64,000 bases of DNA from Locusta migratoria (GCA_026315105.1 CM048745.1:153037323-153101322); one strand, 5' to 3'. Positions 1 to 9,961 are shown, numbered from the stretch's first letter. Numbers and translations are program-made. The notes: generated by a model from the letters alone, not told the origin.

Positions 1-308
1 GTTTGACCTCATGTCATCTTCAACTGAAGGCCAGGGAACTGAAAGTTAATCTCAACCCATGCCATTTGACCAATCTCCTATATCTTCTTTTCCTCATAGT
101 AATCTCCTATATCTTCTTTTCCTCATAGTAAACCATACAGTCTGGATGAGGGCCCGAACCATTAAGAGGCTTTGTAGGTAGCGTGCAGTCAAACACTTAA
201 TGTGGAGCTTTACAATATTTGTCTTGCATCCCAGGGTAGAGTGCCCAAAGTGTTGACACTTAAAACAGTGCATGGGGTTAGGGCCAGCCTGACGAACCAC
301 AGACATTG
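1..308 (-). pseudogene. LINE ORF1 (gag-like) zinc-knuckle fragment
   Basis: Read on the minus strand, the frame contains HCFKCQHFGHSTLGC, a textbook CCHC zinc knuckle (C-x2-C-x4-H-x4-C). Such knuckles in ORF1 proteins of Jockey/I/R1-type LINEs bind the element RNA. Downstream codons need a frameshift to stay gag-like, and a 29-bp duplication lies at positions 72-129, so this is a broken copy. It is cut at 308/309, where the 5' end of a RTE-type LINE of opposite orientation begins. Codons that appear to extend the frame past 308 belong to that LINE and are fortuitous. The gag-like call is fairly sure; the clade is not. Confidence 0.6.
72..129. repeat. Tandem duplication, 29 bp x 2
   Basis: A 29-bp unit beginning AATCTCCTATATCTTC occurs twice back to back (72-100 and 101-129) with no differences. 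It lies in the LINE gag remnant and is probably a replication-slippage event after the copy died. Confidence 0.9.
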
Positions 309-896
309 CCGAGGTGGGGTGGTTTGCGTGCCTCACCGATACAGATAGCTGTACCGTAGGTGCAACCACAGCGGAAAGGTATTTGTAGAGAAGCCAGACA
401 AACGTGTGGTTCCTGAAGAGGGGCAGCAGCCTTTTCAGTAGTTACAGGGGTAACACTCTGGATGATTGACTGAGCTGGCCTTTTAACATCAGCTAACATG
501 TCTTGGCCATGCAGTTACTGCGAACGGCTGAAAGCAAGGGGAAACTACAGTCGTTAATTTTCCCGAGGACATGCAACTCTACTGTATGAACATATGATGA
601 GGGCATCCTCTCGGGTAAAATATTCCGGAAGTAAAATAGTCTCCCATTCGGATCTCCGGGCGGGGACTATTCAGGAGGATGTCGTCATCAAGAAAAACAA
701 AACAGGCATTCTACGGATCGGAGTGTGGGATGTTCTAACCTTTAATCGGGTAGGTAAGTTAGAAAACTTGGAAAGAGAAATGGATGGGTTAAAGTTAGAT
801 ATGGTGGGGATTAGTGAAGTTCTGTGGCAGGATGAAATGGATTTTTGGTCAAGTGATTACAGGGTTATCAATTCAAAGCATGAGTAGGAGGAGTAG
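309..896 (+). mobile_element. RTE-type LINE copy 1, 5' end (5'UTR plus start of endonuclease)
   Basis: This is the 5' end of an APE-endonuclease/reverse-transcriptase LINE. Its start is set by comparison with the second 5' end in this window (from about 41776), which begins to match here and not upstream. The 5' leader (309-593) is non-coding. The open frame 594-884 carries the N-terminal endonuclease motif RIGVWDVLTF, a decayed form of the family's IGTWNV, followed by ISEVLWQDE. Coding stops at a TAG near 885. The LINE is then interrupted by another LINE's 3' end, and the rest of the element resumes near 3049. About 300 bp of endonuclease sequence is missing at the junction. Confidence 0.8.
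594..887 (+). pseudogene. Endonuclease N-terminus of RTE-type LINE copy 1
   Basis: The 97-codon frame encodes the first part of an exonuclease/endonuclease/phosphatase-fold domain. This enzyme nicks target DNA so that reverse transcription can be primed. Visible family motifs are RIGVWDVLTF (residues about 41-50), VGKLENLEREM and VGISEVLW; the W-D-E around residues 78-83 fits the catalytic ISEVRW region. The protein ends early at a TAG, and the catalytic remainder is absent here. It is a dead fragment. The leader of about 285 bp upstream matches the leader of copy 4. Confidence 0.75.
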
Positions 897-1395
897 TCAC
901 CCAAGATCATCCTGCAGACATTTATTTAAGGATCTAGGTATCTTGACTGTAGCTTCGCAATATATATTCACTCATGAAATTTGTTATTAACAATCTGATC
1001 CAATTCAAAAGTAATAGCAGTATGCACAGCTACAAAACTAGGAGAAAGGGTGAAATTCACTATTCAAGGTTAAATCTTTGGCACAGAAAGGGGTGAAGTA
1101 TGCTGCCACAAAAGTCTTCGGTCACTAACCAAGTAGCATAAAAAATCTGACAGATAGTCAACTGGTATTTAAAAAGAAATTAAAGGGATTTCTGAATGGC
1201 AACTTCGTCTACACTTTAGATGAATTTTTAGATAAGACTTAAAAAATAAAAATAAATAAATAAAATGAAAATTAAAAATCCTTAAAATATTGTCATGTAT
1301 ACATACGTAATTGACACATTCCACATCATTACGAAATGTCGTATATATGATCTACGGAACAAGTATTAATGTAATCTAACCTAAGAGAGGTTCCT
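897..1395 (+). mobile_element. CR1/L2-like LINE, 3' end fragment (copy a)
   Basis: This matches, in the opposite orientation, the sequences at 21648-22070 and 37974-38470. It opens with CCCAAGATCATCCTGCAG, the equivalent of the protein stretch AHPRSSCRHLF seen in the longest copy, and runs through the final reverse-transcriptase C-terminus and the 3'UTR. Frames are broken. The end at TAATCTAACCTAA carries the family's short repeated tail. It interrupts RTE copy 1. Clade assignment is tentative because only the C-terminus is present. Confidence 0.7.
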
Positions 1396-1663
1396 CGTAA
1401 TTATTACCATTGATTCTATCCCCTTAGTTCTGCAATGGATGAATTAGACAAGATTTCCAGAACTCGGGTATTTTCTCGGTTTGCCAGATATGTCCTATTA
1501 TTTGAGCGATATCAATTGTAGTGTGAGAGCCAGCTGATTTTAGGATTGTACTAGTAAATGCTAAAAAACAAAACAAAAATTGTTGCCATTATTTTTCCCC
1601 AACCCTCATACTTTTACATACATGGACATAAAGGGTATTGGACACTTAATAAACCAAGACAAA
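1396..1663. other. Unassigned AT-rich sequence
   Basis: I see no coding frame, repeat or element terminus between the LINE end and the following foldback. Confidence 0.5.
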
Positions 1664-1664
1664 T

Positions 1665-2030
1665 GGGTTCACTAGGGCTAAATCGATTACAACATGCACC
1701 ATTAAAGTTACAGATTTCGGTGATTTTTTAAAAGTCATACCTTCAACAACTTCTAACTGAATATGGATAATATTTTATGAAGTAATAAATATGAATTGCA
1801 GATTAAAAAAATTGTCATCATCAAGGTTACTTGATCTCAAATCAAGCGAGAAAACCAATGAATTGATGTTGACAACTTTTTTAATCCGCGATTCGTATTC
1901 ATTACTTCATGAAAATTATTATCTTTATCAGTCAGAAGTTGGTGAAGGTATGATTTAAAAAAATCAATGAATCTTGTTACTTTTACGGTGCTTGATGTAA
2001 CAGATTTAGTCGTATCACAAGTAGACGTCC
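1665..2030. mobile_element. Foldback MITE with arms of about 160 bp
   Basis: The left arm (about 1665-1822) and right arm (about 1862-2030) are inverted copies with scattered mismatches. For example, TCATACCTTCAACAACTTCT on the left corresponds to the reverse complement of AGAAGTTGGTGAAGGTATGA on the right. The spacer is about 40 bp. There is no coding capacity. Divergence between the arms suggests an old insertion. The superfamily cannot be fixed because the exact ends and target duplication are unclear. Confidence 0.75.
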
Positions 2031-2033
2031 CTT

Positions 2034-2860
2034 ATCATTACATATTAAATGATAATACATCAAGAAGAAGAGTTTTTAAGAAATTTAATCATAAGTAACA
2101 ACTACAGCAGTTGTCAGAGTGGTGTAATGAATAGGGTCAAGGCCTACCATCACAAGAGAAACACGTTCCAGGAATTTGTTTTTAATGCAAACCAAGTATG
2201 ATTTGCAACGTGCTACATTACTTACATTTCCGTATGATCAGAAAATGAAGGCTGAAATAAATGTTAGCTCTTGTCACAAATGTTTCGTCGTTCATTTCCC
2301 AAGATAAGGAAATTTCACAGTGTGCACTTAGGCAGGAACGCAATATGAGCAGCAAAAATGCTAATATATCATATATATTTGGCTGTCTGTTTGGGAAATA
2401 AAGCGATTTCTGAGAGTGTTAAGCAGAGTGTACCCTAGTTGCCAATGCAGAAATTTATTGAAACATATGGCAATCCTCACCATGTCCTGCTAGTAGTTTT
2501 CTTATGGAGTCTCTGAATTATACTATTCACAGAAGTCAAGAGTGCATGTTGTCTTGAGAGAAGAAATAAACAAGATTATCAGATATAGGTTTATGTTAAA
2601 AATTCAGCTGGAGACAAAACGGAGCACGGTAAATTATTCAAGCATGCAGTAAACTTACATTTCATGTTATATCAGTCACTGGGGATATGTTTAAATTCAA
2701 TAAGTAACTGACTCTTTATATTTTTGATAACTATTCTTTACGGGAATATTTTGATATTCTATAATATTTCCTGTAATGTGTTTGAGCTTCACTGTAAGAG
2801 TTGACAACGTAACACCCTCACTGTTATATCACTTGTTGGCTATATATACTTTTTCTACGA
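2034..2860. other. Unassigned AT-rich sequence
   Basis: No recognisable coding frame or terminus was found. It lies inside the sequence that separates the two halves of RTE copy 1. Confidence 0.4.
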
Positions 2861-2869
2861 ATTAAAACG

Positions 2870-3005
2870 TAAGCTTTATGGTAAAATTTTACTTATGGCA
2901 ACGGCGACGTAGTGTGTTGATGTTGGCTACGACCGTTGCCTCTCACATCGAATGACCATAATTAATCTTTTGTGTTGAGCGTAAATAATTAATGCTGTTC
3001 TTGCT
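2870..3005 (+). repeat. Fragment related to the interior of the 31.9-kb Helitron
   Basis: The block CTTATGGCAACGGCGACGTAG followed by GTGTTGATGTTGGC closely resembles positions about 32795-32830 and 33505-33545 within the Helitron at 31943-35142. The similarity continues through the ATAATTAATGCTGTTC segment. No ends are present, so this is an internal fragment. Confidence 0.6.
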
Positions 3006-3334
3006 CTGTGACTCACAGGTTCTTGTATTTATCCTTGCCCAGTTAGTAAATTAAATCGGTAGTAGGAAAAGGAAGAGAAGGAAAAATAATAGGTGAATAT
3101 GGACTGGGCAGGAGGAATGAAAGAGGAAGTCGCCTGGTAGAATTTTGCACGGAACATGATTTAATCATAACAAATACGTGGTTTAAGAATCACAAAAGAA
3201 GGTTGTATACGTGGAAGAGAACGGGAGACACCGGACGCTATCAGATACATTTTATAATGGTATGACATAGGTACCGGAACCAGGTTATAAACTGCAGGAC
3301 ATACCCAAGGGCAGATATAGACTCTGACCATAAC

Positions 3335-4165
3335 ATGTTAGTCATGAACTGTAGGCTGAAGCTGAAAAAACTGCAGAAAGGTAGGAAAATAAGGAGATGG
3401 GACTTAGATAAATTGAAGGAAAGTGAAGTTCTGGAGAATTTCAGAGGGAGATTTAGGCAACATTTGACAGAAACAGGGGGAAATAAAACAGTAGAAGCGG
3501 AATGGGTAGCATTGAGAGATGAAATAGTGAAGGCATCAGAGGACAAAATAGGTAGAAAGGCAAGACCTACAAAAAATCGTTGGATATCACAGGAAATACT
3601 AAATTTTATTGATGAAAGGAAGAAATATAAACATGCAGTAAATGAAACAGGCAAAATGGAGTACAGACGACTAAAAAATGAGATTGACAGGAAGTGCAAA
3701 ATGGCTAAGCAGGAATGGCTAGAAGCCAAATGCAAATCTGTAGAAGAATATATAACAAGGGGAAAAGTAGATACCGCCTACAGGAAAATAAAAGAGACAT
3801 TTGGGGACAAGAAAAGCAACTCTACGAATATCAAGAACTCAGATGGGAAACCAGTTCTCAGCAAAGAAGGGAAAGCTGAAAGGTGGAAAGAGTACATAGA
3901 GCAGCTCTACAAAGGAAATGAACTTAGAGGCGATGTTGTAGGAAGAGTAGAGGTAGTAGATCAAGATGAAATAGGAGATACTATACTGAGAGATGAATTT
4001 GACAGAGCCTTGAAGGACCTAGGTCGAAACAAGGCCCCAGGAGTAGATGACATACCCTCAGAGCTACTAAAGTCTCTGGGAGAGCCAGCCATGACAAGAC
4101 TATTTGAACTTGTGTGTAGGATGTATGAGACAGGCGAAATGCCCTCAGACTTTAAGAAAATGTAA
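3335..4165 (+). pseudogene. RTE-type LINE polyprotein, linker region (frame 1)
   Basis: 276 codons cover the end of the endonuclease and the lysine- and glutamate-rich linker, reaching the start of the reverse transcriptase (LGRNKAPGVDDIPSELLKSL). The family polyprotein is normally one frame of roughly 900-1000 residues. Here it ends because an A-run near 4157 has one base fewer than in copy 2, so KKNVIIPIPK becomes KKM-stop. The methionine start is arbitrary, since homologous codons lie upstream. The encoded role would be target-primed reverse transcription of the LINE. Confidence 0.8.
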
Positions 4166-4224
4166 TAATTCCCATTCCAAAGAAATCAGGCGCAGACAGG
4201 TGTGAAAATTACAGAACCATCAGT

Positions 4225-5169
4225 TTGATAAGTCATGTTTGCAAAATTTTAATACGAATTATCTACAGAAGAATGGAAAAGCTGGTAGAAGCTGACCTCG
4301 GGGAAGATCAGTTTGGATTCAGGAGGAACGTAGGAACCCGGGAGGCAATACTCACTTTACGTCTTATCTTAGAAGATAGATTAAGGAAAGGCAAACCTAC
4401 ATTTTTAGCATTTGTAGATTTGGAGAAAGCTTTTGAAAATGTTGACTGGAGTACACTCTTTCAAATTCTGAAGTCAGCAGGGGTAAAATACAGGGAAAGG
4501 AGAGTTCTTTACAACTTGTACAAAAGCCAGACCGCAGTTATTAGACTCGAAGGGCATGAAAGGGAAGCATCAGTTGGGAAGGGAGTAAGACAGAGTTGTA
4601 GCCTTTCTCCGATGTTATTCAATTTGTACATCGAGCAGGCGGTGAAGGAAAGCAAGGAAAAATTTGGAATAGGGATTAAAGTTCAGGGGGAAGAAATAAA
4701 AACATTGCGCTTTGCTGATGACATTGTAATTCTGTCAGAGACAGCAAAGGACCTGGAAGAGCAGTTGAATGGAATGGACAGCGTGTTGAAGAGAGCGTAT
4801 AAAATGAACAAGTGCAAAACAAAAATAATGGAATGCGGTCTTAGAAAATCAGGCGATGCCGAAGGAATTATATTAGGTAACGAAACAATGAAGGTGGTAG
4901 ATGAGTTTAGTTACTTGGGTAGTAAAATAACATGCTATGGTCGCAGTACAGAGGATATAAAATGCAGAATGGCAATGGGAAGAAAACCATTTTTGAAAAA
5001 GAGAAATTTGCTAACACCGAATATTAATTTAAGGGTAAGGAAGTCTTTTCTGAAGGCATTTGTGTGGAGTGTTGCCTTGTACGGGAGTGAAACATGGACG
5101 ATAAGCAGTGCGGACAGGAAGAGAACAGAGACTTTTGAAATGTGGTTCTACAGAAGATTAGGTGGGTAG
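4225..5169 (+). pseudogene. RTE-type LINE reverse transcriptase (frame 2)
   Basis: This is the reverse-transcriptase core. Visible features are GFRRNVGTREAI (finger region), FVDLEKAF (motif A, from 4411), GVRQSCSLSPMLFN (motif B, normally GVRQGC with G, here S), FADDIVIL (catalytic motif C, from 4711, with F in place of the usual Y, as also in copy 2), SYLGS, and LYGSETW. It runs off frame at about 5150, where a 10-bp deletion between two GAAG tetramers shifts the frame. The aspartates are intact, but the frameshifts on both sides make it non-functional. Confidence 0.85.
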
Positions 5170-5300
5170 ATCGCATAACTAATGAAGAGGTACTGAACAG
5201 AATTGGTGAGAAAAGGAATTTTTGGCATACCCTGACTAAAAGAAGGGATCGCTTGGTAGGACACATTCTTAGACATCGGGGAATCGTAAATTTAGCATTG
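5142..5300 (+). pseudogene. RTE-type LINE C-terminal tail (frame 3)
   Basis: After the deletion, the family C-terminus continues in a third frame: IRWVDRITNEEVLNRIGEK, then RRDRLVGHILRH. Copy 2 carries the same peptide at 13700-13850. Homology stops at about 5297. Codons further on are unrelated. Confidence 0.75.
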
Positions 5301-5351
5301 GACCATAACAACAATACATACATTATTCCTTATAGCCTGTGTTGCAATATC

Positions 5352-5708
5352 TCAACACGTATGGTGAGAGTAATGTCCAAATTCATTTTCATTTCGTTTT
5401 AGGTCGTTCTGGTAAACTACGTTATTTGTAGTATTGTTTTGAGAGTAAATTTTTTTGGTTGCCCACACTTGAGCAAGCGACGAATAATTGATCATGTGAA
5501 AAACATGAGGGCTGTAATGGATTCCTGCGACGTTTAATGATTGTCCTTGAGCTTTGTTAATTGTCATGGCAAAAGCTACACGAACTGGGTACTGAAGTCT
5601 TTTCAACTGAAACGGCATATCTGAAGGGATTAAAGGAATGCGAGGTATAAAAACATAATCAACATGCGAGCAGGGCCGCGGGTTTAAGTTAGACATTGTA
5701 GGACGCAT
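5352..5708 (-). pseudogene. Helitron Rep/Hel helicase, C-terminal fragment
   Basis: The minus-strand frame carries VFIPRIPLIPSDMPFQLKRL, then PVRVAFAMTINKAQGQSLNV at residues about 41-60. This is the last conserved block of the PIF1-type superfamily-1 helicase fused to the Rep nuclease in autonomous Helitrons. The protein is about 118 residues of an original well over 1000. The following block, normally containing a conserved arginine, is degraded. No Rep domain or Helitron end is seen nearby, so this is an orphan piece abutting the truncated RTE copy. Confidence 0.75.
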
Positions 5709-5719
5709 AGATCAAATAT

Positions 5720-6060
5720 ATGGTCTTTGGCATCACGTCTCACTGTATGTAACCTCCTTGCTATATAGTCGCAAACGTCATCGCTGGCCTTCAGTCGAAA
5801 TTTTTTTATAATTTCACGACTTTCAACCACCATATCTTCCACCCCCTTATAGTTATCGGCATGGAACTGCTATGGTGTACAACGGGAGACTTCTGGCGAC
5901 AATTACACACAGACCATTTGTTTGCGTTTTGTAGTTTTCGCTGCAGAGCGAAAAACACACACGTAGAATTTTATATACACCGATAACTTTCCATCCCAAT
6001 ATACTCCACCCTTTTATCATTATCAACCCTCAAGCAACAATGCAACCAATAAATCCATTT
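5720..6060. repeat. Dispersed repeat shared with 39527-39990
   Basis: The blocks TGTATGTAACCTCCTTGCTA, TCATCGCTGGCCTTCAGT and CATGGAACTGCTATGGT all have close counterparts, in the same order and orientation, at 39550-39690. The similarity continues weakly to the AACCCTCAAGCAAC block near 6030. It has no coding frame and its ends are undefined. Its position next to a Helitron helicase remnant suggests, but does not show, that it belongs to a Helitron. Confidence 0.6.
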
Positions 6061-6129
6061 TCAAAGAGTAAATATAGTTTTCAATGACTAATTATTGTTC
6101 CACATTTCGCTTTATATTCTTCAAATTTC

Positions 6130-6261
6130 TAAATATCTATCAGATCGCTGTTAAACCGTGTCTAAAACCTACCTCAGGTATAAATTAGTAACTGTAGAAA
6201 TATTTAAGTCTCTGCGTCTTGTCGTTCGGACGTGGTAAGCGTACACCGAACAGACATTCAC

Positions 6262-6328
<67 letters not shown>

Positions 6329-6480
6329 TAAATAGCTATCCTATCGCCATAAAACAGTGCCTAAAGCCTTCCCCGGGTAGACATTAGTAACTGTACAAAT
6401 TTTTAGCTCTTAATGTCTTGTGGTTCAGACGTGATAAATGTACACCGAACAGACATTCACATTTATAGATATAGATTGCA
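6130..6480. repeat. Duplicated block of about 140 bp flanking a TA microsatellite
   Basis: The blocks at about 6140-6265 and 6335-6465 are direct, diverged copies of one another. Shared landmarks are ATTAGTAACTGTA and TACACCGAACAGACATTCAC. The TA run 6266-6326 lies between them. Confidence 0.75.
6266..6326. repeat. TA microsatellite (about 30 units)
   Basis: An uninterrupted alternating TA tract. Confidence 0.95.
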
Positions 6481-6670
6481 ATAATCTGACACATTCTACA
6501 TCCTAGCGATACACTGCTATCAAGGATCCATGGAGCTCGAAAATAAATAAATACAATATATCTGCTAGGGTAAGTTTAAATTGCTCCGAAAGCTCCAATA
6601 AAATTCATATTCTCCTGCCTGATCTCACAGCAGGAGATCGTCACATATCTGGAAAGAGACAGACAAATAC
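6481..6670. other. Unassigned sequence
   Basis: Nothing recognised. Confidence 0.4.
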
Positions 6671-6854
6671 GCGTGATTAGGAAGAACGTGAATTTTACTT
6701 CTATTTCTTTTCTTTCACGTGATGAGGCAACGTGGACCGCACGCTGCTACAAGTTTCCGTCTCCAATGCTTCCTGTCCATTGCTGTTATCCGCCACCTGT
6801 CCACATCTATTGCTGCTTGCTTCAGGTCTTCATGGAGGCCATCCCTCCAACGTT

Positions 6855-7379
6855 TCATTGGTCTTCCTGGGGTCTCCTTCCTGTACGAACGAAATCCAGG
6901 AGCTTCTGAGGCCACCTGCCATCTTCCATCCGGGCCACATGACCGTCCCACTGCATACGTTTGGCTTTTATGGTTTTTGCTATGCTGGGCTGTTGGTATA
7001 ATTCCTGAACCTCTTGGTTGTGCCTGATCCTCCATTCTCCTGTGTCGGCATGAAAACCCGGACCGTAGGTCTTCCGAAGAACTTTTCTCTCAAAAACAAG
7101 GTGCTTGCGGAAGTCCTGTTTTCGAATACTCCATGTTTCACAGCCATATAGCACAACAGGCTGGATCAGGGTTTTGTACAGTCGGATTTTGAACTGTCTG
7201 GATTGACATATGGAGCGAAACTGTTGCACTAGGGTATGGTAGGATTTGTTTCCAGCTTGAATTCTGGCATTGATCTCCGCTTCACAAGAAGAGTTGTCTG
7301 TGAAAAGTGCCCCCAGGTATTCAAATTCACGTACTATTGAAGGACATGTCTCCCACCTGCAGTGACTGTAGACGTCCAA
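6855..7379 (-). pseudogene. LINE reverse transcriptase C-terminal domain
   Basis: 174 residues starting shortly before FEYLGALFTDNSSCEAEINA, with VVLYGCETWSIRKQDF in the middle and MQWDGHVARMEDGRWPQKLL near the end. These are the thumb and C-terminal signatures of RTE/BovB-like LINE proteins. The frame shifts again near 6860-7030 into GRPMKRWRDGLHEDL. It has no function as it stands. Confidence 0.8.
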
Positions 7380-7695
7380 CAGTCTGCCCGTGGGTCATAA
7401 CGAGGTACTCTGTCTTGGCTTCATTGATGAGTAGCCCAAATTTGCTGGCGGCCTCCTTTAGTGCTGTGGTCATTTGTTTCAACTCCTCTTCAGACCTAGA
7501 GAGTAGACAGATGTCATCTGCATGAGCCACGTATGCCAGTCTGTTTCCCTTAATTTCAATCCCTTCATTCTTTTGGAGGGTTTCGCGAACAATCTTCTCG
7601 AGAGCAAAATTGAACAGAATAGGGGACAGTCCATCTCTTTGCCTGAGTCCTGTCACTATTTCAAATCCCTCAGTTACACGATTTCCCATTTTCAC
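7327..7695 (-). pseudogene. LINE reverse transcriptase motif B-C segment
   Basis: 122 residues containing GLRQRDGLSPILFN (the family normally has QGD/GC) and the catalytic box AHADDICLL at residues about 57-65. The tyrosine of YADD is replaced by histidine, so polymerase activity would be doubtful even if the frame were intact. The C-terminus (LQVGDMSFNST) diverges where the frame shifts to the next segment. Confidence 0.8.
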
Positions 7696-7745
7696 TTTGA
7701 CATGTGTGTCGCTCAGACAGATCCTTATCAGATTGATGAGTTTAC

Positions 7746-8285
7746 TTCTATACCTTTCACAAATGAGAGTAATCAGACGGAAATGTAAATGGCATCAAAT
7801 GTTGCAGAATATACTTGAATTTCATTTATAAGAAAGCGCCAGAATGCATTCAAAATGCCGCATAGAGGCAAAGATTCCACCACTACGCAATTCTATTGGC
7901 TCTCGCTATCCTGCAATGCTGTTGCACATCCGCTCTGTAGCGGAAGCACAGCGGTAAATTTTTCCAAGTCTTGGCTACTGTAGAAACATTGCGGTGTGTC
8001 GACAGAACGGGGAAGGGGAGCAGCAGATACTTTTCGCCATACATACTGGGTCAAGCTGACAAAAGTAGACGCACACGCGCCGGACTGAACAGCACGTATC
8101 AGCGGAAGTCAAATGGAACAGTACGAGCTTGCAGTATCGCGTCACTTCGTAGCGTGAAGAAACAGTGCCTAAGTCTAACGCAACAACACGTATCCAAAGC
8201 CTTCTGGAACCACCAGCTAACCTGTTAAGTGAACACGGCAAGATGTAAAACGCCGACACAATCATTTGACAGAGTCGATGCGGTC
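7746..8285. other. Unassigned sequence
   Basis: Several short open frames overlap here on both strands without recognisable motifs. I treat them as chance. Confidence 0.4.
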
Positions 8286-9274
8286 AACGCTTAATTTCCA
8301 TGTTAGAGCTCATTTTAGTATTTCTCTTTAAATGTAAATTGAAATAATACGTGCAGACAACTGTCAAAATACCCAATTGTTTCGTTAGTATGTACTGTAC
8401 TTCCTCGATTCACTGCCAGTTTGCCCAATTGAAGGAAGGTAATGTAGACTTCAGTGCTTGTGTTGACATGCGACTCATTGCTCTACAGTACTGGCATCAA
8501 GCACATCAGTACGTAGCATCAACTGATTAGTGTTCATCACGAATGTGGTTTTGCAGTCAGTGAAATGTTTACAAATGCGGATTTGGCAGATGCCCAGTTG
8601 TTGTATGGATTTGTTGGTGATGTCTTGATTGGGCCTCATGTTCTTCACCTACGCTCACTGGAGCACGTTATCGTGATTTCATACGGGATACTCTACCTGT
8701 GCTGCCAGAACATGTGCCTTTACAAGTACGACGCAACATGTGCTTCATGCATGATGGAGCACCTGCACATTTCAGTCGACGTGTTCGTACGCTTCTCAAC
8801 AACAGATTCGGTGACCGATGGATTGGTAGAGGCGGATCAATTCCATGGCCTCCAAGCTCTCCTGACCTCAACCCTCTTGACTTTAATTTATGGGGGCATT
8901 TGAAAGCTCTTGTCTAAGCAACCCCGGTACCTATTCGTGCTCGTATTGTGGACGGCTGTGATACAATACGCCATTCTCCAGGGCTGCATCAGCGCATCAG
9001 GGATTCCATGCGACGGAGGGTGGATGCATTTATCCTCGCAAACGGAGGACATTTTGAACATTTCCTGTAACAAAGTGTTTGAAGTCACGCTGGCACGTTC
9101 TGTTGCTGTGTGTTTCCATTCTATGATTAATGTGATTTGAAGAGAAGTAATAAAATGAGCTCTAACATGGAAATTAAGTGTTTCCGGACACATGTCCACA
9201 TAACATATTTTCTTTCTTTCTGTGTGTGAGGAATGTTTCCTGAAAGTTTGGCCGTACCTTCTTGTAACATCCTG
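8286..9274 (+). mobile_element. Mariner-type (Tc1/mariner) deletion derivative
   Basis: The right end reads into CATCCTG followed by TA at 9275-9276, matching mariner-type ends. The left end keeps only the inner terminal repeat: CTTAATTTCCATGTTAGAGC near 8290 is inverted to GCTCTAACATGGAAATTAAG near 9160. About 100 bp of outer left repeat is missing. The transposase inside joins its N-terminus (MFTNADLADAQLLYGF) almost directly to the catalytic second half, so a large internal deletion has occurred. Confidence 0.75.
8565..9088 (+). pseudogene. Mariner-type transposase, internally deleted
   Basis: The first 16 codons give a transposase-like start. After a deletion and one frameshift near 8645, the remaining frame encodes MCFMHDGAPAHFSRRVRTLL (second catalytic aspartate) and SSPDLNPLDFNLWGHLKALV (third acidic residue, D, spaced about 34 later). 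A premature TAG at about 8915 precedes FILANGGHFEHFL-stop. The helix-turn-helix region and first catalytic aspartate are gone. It cannot catalyse cut-and-paste transposition. Confidence 0.75.
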
Positions 9275-9276
9275 TA

Positions 9277-9830
9277 TATACTCCAGCACTCGAGTTCATA
9301 GTCGGTCAGATGAATCGATGACTTACACTTCGTAGCACTCGATTCCCTGAGATGTTCTAACGTCGGTACAAGTGTGTAATAGAACACCAGCACTCTTCTA
9401 CATCAGCTGACAATCGGCGAGATGTCGACTCCTGCGTAGCTGCGAGTTCGACTCCTGCGCTACAACCAACTACGGACGCAGAGGAAGTGTCTAGGAGGAC
9501 TTCCATGTCCTGCACGCCGGAACTCCAGCGTTCCTAGGGAAGACGCCTACCTGCCGGTAGCCCAGGAATCAGCGCGCTTCACGACCTCACAACCGTCAAC
9601 GCGGTCCAGTGTGAAGATGATGCGAGGCAGCGATTACGGGGGGGACCGAGAACCACCAGTCCAGAAGTGTGAATCTCTCACTCACACGTTCCACCATACT
9701 TCCGCACGGTTCCACAACAAACGGCAAGGCAGAGGGGTCGCCTACCTTCGCACGCCGAGCTAGTGCCGACGCAGCCGCACTGTCAGCGCACAGTACGGCA
9801 GCTGGCTGCCGACGTCATCGACCCGGTCGC
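9277..9830. other. GC-richer unassigned sequence, possibly a split LTR
   Basis: This stretch of more than 500 bp has no coding frame. Together with 11822-11895, on the other side of the P-like element, it could be one long terminal repeat: the far part ends CAATATTCTTTCATTACA, the kind of end seen in LTR elements. No second LTR or coding region is present, so this is only a suggestion. Confidence 0.25.
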
Positions 9831-9961
9831 ATGAAGTAGATATACCGAGCTGAACAATCCGCCATTTTGAATCCCAATCCGACGACAGTGTTGCATGCTT
9901 TGTGTGCTGCAGCGAAGTGAATCAGCGAATATTTTGTGATTTTATTGTTTCACAGTGTGAA

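Larger units (their letters stand above)
3049..5297 (+). mobile_element. RTE-type LINE copy 1, main body (endonuclease end, linker, reverse transcriptase)
   Basis: The sequence resumes in the C-terminal endonuclease (GEYGLGRRNERGSRLVEF, then TWFKNHKRRLYTWKR) and continues through the linker and reverse transcriptase to the C-terminal LYGSETW and RDRLVGHILRH motifs. Frames break near 3240 (a stop after the YQIHFIMV stretch), at 4160, and near 5160. The element ends abruptly at about 5297, before the 3'UTR seen in copy 2 (13860-14025), and meets unrelated DNA there. It is inactive. Confidence 0.85.
6673..7745 (-). mobile_element. Second LINE type, 5'-truncated reverse transcriptase end
   Basis: On the minus strand this encodes the reverse-transcriptase C-terminal half. 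In order: LINLIRICLSDTHVKVKMGN, GLRQRDGLSPILFNFALEKI (motif B), AYVAHADDICLLSRS (motif C, with H for Y), FEYLGALFT, VLYGCETWSIRK, and KRMQWDGHVARMEDGRWP. A final block, GRPMKRWRDGLHEDLKQAA, runs to about 6720. Frames change near 7379, near 7030, and again upstream. It differs from the RTE copies elsewhere in the window by its motif surroundings and C-terminus. It is 5' truncated at about 7745, as is common for LINEs, and dead. Confidence 0.8.

Noticed and set aside
94..369. Treating the whole minus-strand frame as one gag protein
   Set aside because: Positions above 308 match the 5' leader of the RTE-type LINE found again near 41776. Only 1-308 belongs to the gag remnant.
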